Assembly (NCBI GenBank): GCA_049487715.1
Contig: CP150553.1
Coordinates: 496,001-560,000, forward strand
Direction of reading: 5' to 3'
DNA from: Pycnococcus provasolii
Lineage: Eukaryota > Chlorophyta > Pseudoscourfieldiophyceae > Pseudoscourfieldiales
DNA: 64,000 bases
This document shows positions 61,816-64,000 of this stretch, piece after piece. The notes under the pieces were generated by a model. The model was not told the DNA's origin. It made no database searches and worked only from the letters and a program-made list of their open reading frames with translations. The position numbers and the translations under genes were made by a program. The first letter of the stretch is position 1. Each line of letters starts with the position of its first letter.

Positions 61816-64000
61816 TCAGTTATCCCAGCGTCCCATCTTCAGCTTCTTTTGCAGATGAGAAATTTGTTCAAACTCCTTGTGTTTCTTCATTTCAAGATCT
61901 TTCCATTGTCTCTTGTTTGTCCCGATGAAGAAGTGGGATTGAACACCCTCGAGAGGACTTCTCATCCCATTTCCTTTTCGATTGAACTCGGGGAACTTTC
62001 CCTGCTTCATCTTGTCGACCATAGCACAGTAACCCTTCATGCGGATTCCATTGTATTCGAAGTTGTCGTGGCACTCTGTACGAGACACATCATTCGTTGG
62101 ACGATCCACCAGACTGCCGTCATCTGCTGGCGGTGCCGGTGGTGGAGGCGGAGCTTCCTCGGGGATGGTCTCCGAAACGCGCACCGCCATCGCGTCTCGC
62201 ATCGGACCTCCCTGGAGGAAGGTGAACAAAACCTCGTTCAGAAAGGTGGGCACACCGGGACTGCAGTAATACATGCAAGGCCCCCAGCGGTCGCACAGGC
62301 CACCGGGGCACGACGGCTTGTACCAGTCGTGCCGCTTGGTCGTCGCCTCCCATACGCGCATGATGGGAATTCCGGCAGCTTCCATCAGGCGGTTCGCGAG
62401 CTTGTTTCGCCAGTTGGCCATCTCCATCTCGGCAAACGGGATAGGACCGCACTTGATGCGCGCGGCTTTCTCCCCCGGCGTCATCTCAAGGCGCACGACG
62501 GGTATGGCGCTTTTGTACTTCGTGCTGAGCGGCGCATCTGGCTGCGCGTCCGCCTCGGGGATCAGGATGCCGTCATTCGACTTCTGCAGAGGCTGAAGGA
62601 TGTCACCTCCGCGGAAGCCGAGGTGATGCTGCGCGGTGAGCTCTCTCCAAAGTACGATTGGCAGACGCTCGTTGTTTTCCTCGTATAGCCGAAGGAACTT
62701 GAGCAGGCTCGACTGGTACTCGCGCGTTTCCTCAAAGTCCGCTCCAAAGCTGGCGACGATAACATCCGTGGCTAGAAAGTCTTCCATGCGTTCCTCGATC
62801 GCATCCGCGAGGTCAATGACTCCGATGCGGTGCGGGCTTGGTGCATTCTTCAGCTCCTGCGCAACGTCCGCATTCACGCCAAACTCCCGCTTGATGTTGT
62901 CGCCAAGGCCCTCGACTTCCACGTTCACCGCCTCGACGCTGGGATCCTTGCGGTAGTGCCCGACGTACGTGTAGAAGATGCTTGTCGCCTCGCCCTGCCC
63001 AAAGGTGGTGAACATCGAGCGTCCTCCTGTGCGCTTCCCCGCGTGACTCGTTCCGCTCCTCACCTTGTGCAGCGCAAGGTTGCACGCGAGCGCCTCGTAC
63101 TGCTGCTTGAGCGTGTAGTCGCCGAAGAACCAGATGCGCCGATTCTTCAGGCGCTTGAGGAGCAGCTCTGGCATCAGCGGGATGAGGCGACAGCTCCCCT
63201 TCTCGCCGAGGCCAGTATCAGCAGCCTTGGGATTGAAGTACAGCCGCAGTGTCATCTCACTCGTGGCGCCGCAGTCGTACTTCGTTTCGTGGTCCCACAG
63301 GTGCACTCCCTGCTTCTTCTTGTTCAGCGGGTACACCTTCTGCTTATGCGCGTAGCACTTCGACACGTCCGTTCCTGGGAACTCGGCGTCGTAGATGGGA
63401 ATCGGGTTGCCCTGGATGGCCCACTGGCCGGCGAGCGGGCTCCAGAAGTCCTGCCTCCTCCTCGTGCTGTTGTAAAAGCACTGCTCGCCCATCACCTCGA
63501 CGTCGTTGGCGGCCAGGAGCTTGGCTCTCGCGTATTTCCAGTAGTGGTCGCCTCGCGAAAAGTACATGGACAGCTGCTTCAGCTGGACCTGGTGGTTGAG
63601 CTTCCCCTGCTGCGCCTTCCACTTACGCTTCTCCACCATCTTCCACTCCTGCTCGGTGAGCCTGGCATTTTTGCCCGCGGCTCTGATCTCGTCGAGGTTC
63701 CCCTTTTTCGCGAAGGGCTTGAAATGCCGCCCATCCTTGTCCACCTCGCCGTCGAGCATGGCGTTGTGAACGAGTTTCTCGAGGTTGACTTTGTCGAGTG
63801 CGTTTTTCGTGTGGTTCATCCGAAACGCCTCAGCAAGCTTCTTCTTGAGCGCTGGGTGTATTTCGGTTCCGTTCGGCCCGGCTGTTGCGTTGACGCCGTC
63901 GAGCAGCTCTTCCAGGTCTATTCCCGATCGGTCCGCCGTTTCTCTCCACCAGCTTGGCCCGTCGTCGCCGAGCATGTGGTCGATCGCCTCTCCGTCGTCA
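61816..64000 (-). CDS. TBL/PMR5-like (PC-esterase fold) protein with substituted active site, 5' end beyond the window
   Basis: At least 728 residues, open to the right edge; the ATG at 63975 is in frame but coding continues upstream of it. The C-terminal half resembles the TBL/DUF231 PC-esterase fold. RIWFFGDYTLKQQYEALACN corresponds to the GDS block, with Tyr where the nucleophile Ser is expected. WGPCMYYCSPGVPTFLNEVL corresponds to the D-C-x-H-W-C-L-P-G-V-P-D-x-W-N-E-L block, with both the Asp and His replaced. So all three catalytic positions are changed while the scaffold persists. In plants TBLs O-acetylate wall polysaccharides in the Golgi. Here a non-catalytic or altered role is likely. 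The N-terminal half is a Lys-rich helical region, and the C-terminus is basic. Confidence 0.68.
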   Translation of the reverse strand, partial: DDGEAIDHMLGDDGPSWWRETADRSGIDLEELLDGVNATAGPNGTEIHPALKKKLAEAFRMNHTKNALDKVNLEKLVHNAMLDGEVDKDGRHFKPFAKKGNLDEIRAAGKNARLTEQEWKMVEKRKWKAQQGKLNHQVQLKQLSMYFSRGDHYWKYARAKLLAANDVEVMGEQCFYNSTRRRQDFWSPLAGQWAIQGNPIPIYDAEFPGTDVSKCYAHKQKVYPLNKKKQGVHLWDHETKYDCGATSEMTLRLYFNPKAADTGLGEKGSCRLIPLMPELLLKRLKNRRIWFFGDYTLKQQYEALACNLALHKVRSGTSHAGKRTGGRSMFTTFGQGEATSIFYTYVGHYRKDPSVEAVNVEVEGLGDNIKREFGVNADVAQELKNAPSPHRIGVIDLADAIEERMEDFLATDVIVASFGADFEETREYQSSLLKFLRLYEENNERLPIVLWRELTAQHHLGFRGGDILQPLQKSNDGILIPEADAQPDAPLSTKYKSAIPVVRLEMTPGEKAARIKCGPIPFAEMEMANWRNKLANRLMEAAGIPIMRVWEATTKRHDWYKPSCPGGLCDRWGPCMYYCSPGVPTFLNEVLFTFLQGGPMRDAMAVRVSETIPEEAPPPPPAPPADDGSLVDRPTNDVSRTECHDNFEYNGIRMKGYCAMVDKMKQGKFPEFNRKGNGMRSPLEGVQSHFFIGTNKRQWKDLEMKKHKEFEQISHLQKKLKMGRWDN

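Noticed and set aside
1-64000. CRISPR arrays, rRNA genes or tRNA genes
   Set aside because: No regularly spaced identical repeats with unique spacers, no rRNA-like block, and no cloverleaf with a GGTTCGAATCC-type T-arm was found by eye; a dedicated tRNA scan was not possible.

Overview
This window looks like nuclear DNA of a small, gene-dense, GC-rich green alga (Viridiplantae, possibly prasinophyte-like; Pycnococcus-type genomes come to mind, but that is a guess). The lineage call rests on plant-type families seen side by side: a LOV/F-box/Kelch (ZEITLUPE/FKF1-type) photoreceptor, a telobox-type single Myb with the VDLKDKWRNL signature, a SHAQKY-type Myb, a RUS/DUF647 protein, a TBL/PMR5-like protein and a very long PPR protein. 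ORAI, presenilin, BORCS8, an EB1-like CH domain and a TTC29-like TPR protein add ancestral eukaryotic features. Nearly all genes read through without introns. Only five introns were found, and three of those are copies of one another.

Layout. 1-2.2 kb: the edge of a minus-strand gene and a BORCS8 gene rebuilt across one intron. 2.7-5.9 kb: a tandem pair of secreted, Met-rich repeat proteins. 6.2-8.8 kb: a CH/EF-hand protein. 9.7-11.1 kb: a gag-like retroelement ORF. 11.5-17.4 kb: ORAI, APC11, a telobox Myb and TIM13. 18.6-23.2 kb: the LOV/F-box/Kelch gene (one frameshift) and a nucleoside hydrolase. 24.8-27.8 kb: a GNAT protein and presenilin. 28.3-32.9 kb: a PPR protein and a small membrane protein. 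33.4-34.2 kb: a copia-type remnant. 34.5-37.2 kb: a GLTSCR1-domain protein, a small membrane protein and a LysM-lysozyme. 37.6-42.9 kb: an M20 peptidase relic, a DAO-family oxidoreductase, a RUS protein and a membrane-anchored pseudokinase. 43.3-50.6 kb: a triplicated, rearranged cluster (Myb-MYND, ankyrin and MYND-remnant genes with repeated 3' flanks). 51.0-57.2 kb: serine dehydratase, a TPR protein, a MITE, a two-exon coiled-coil gene and an unknown protein. 58.6-61.6 kb: an F-box/beta-helix protein. 61.8-64 kb: the 3' part of a TBL-like gene with a substituted active site.

Themes. Ubiquitin-linked genes (LOV/F-box/Kelch, F-box/beta-helix, APC11) and membrane or calcium genes (ORAI, presenilin) are scattered, with no operon-like logic. 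The most unusual items are these: the secreted Met/His-rich modular pro-protein pair; a short element recurring in convergent 3' spacers (five copies); TTAGGG-like tracts concentrated in promoter spacers while a telobox-type Myb is encoded nearby; the remodelled Myb-MYND cluster, whose relic gene fragment carries clustered 4-8 bp tandem duplications; and a LysM/i-type-lysozyme fusion without the usual cysteines.

Coordinates of spliced genes span first to last coding base; intron positions are in the evidence. All family calls come from reading motifs by eye, with no database search.
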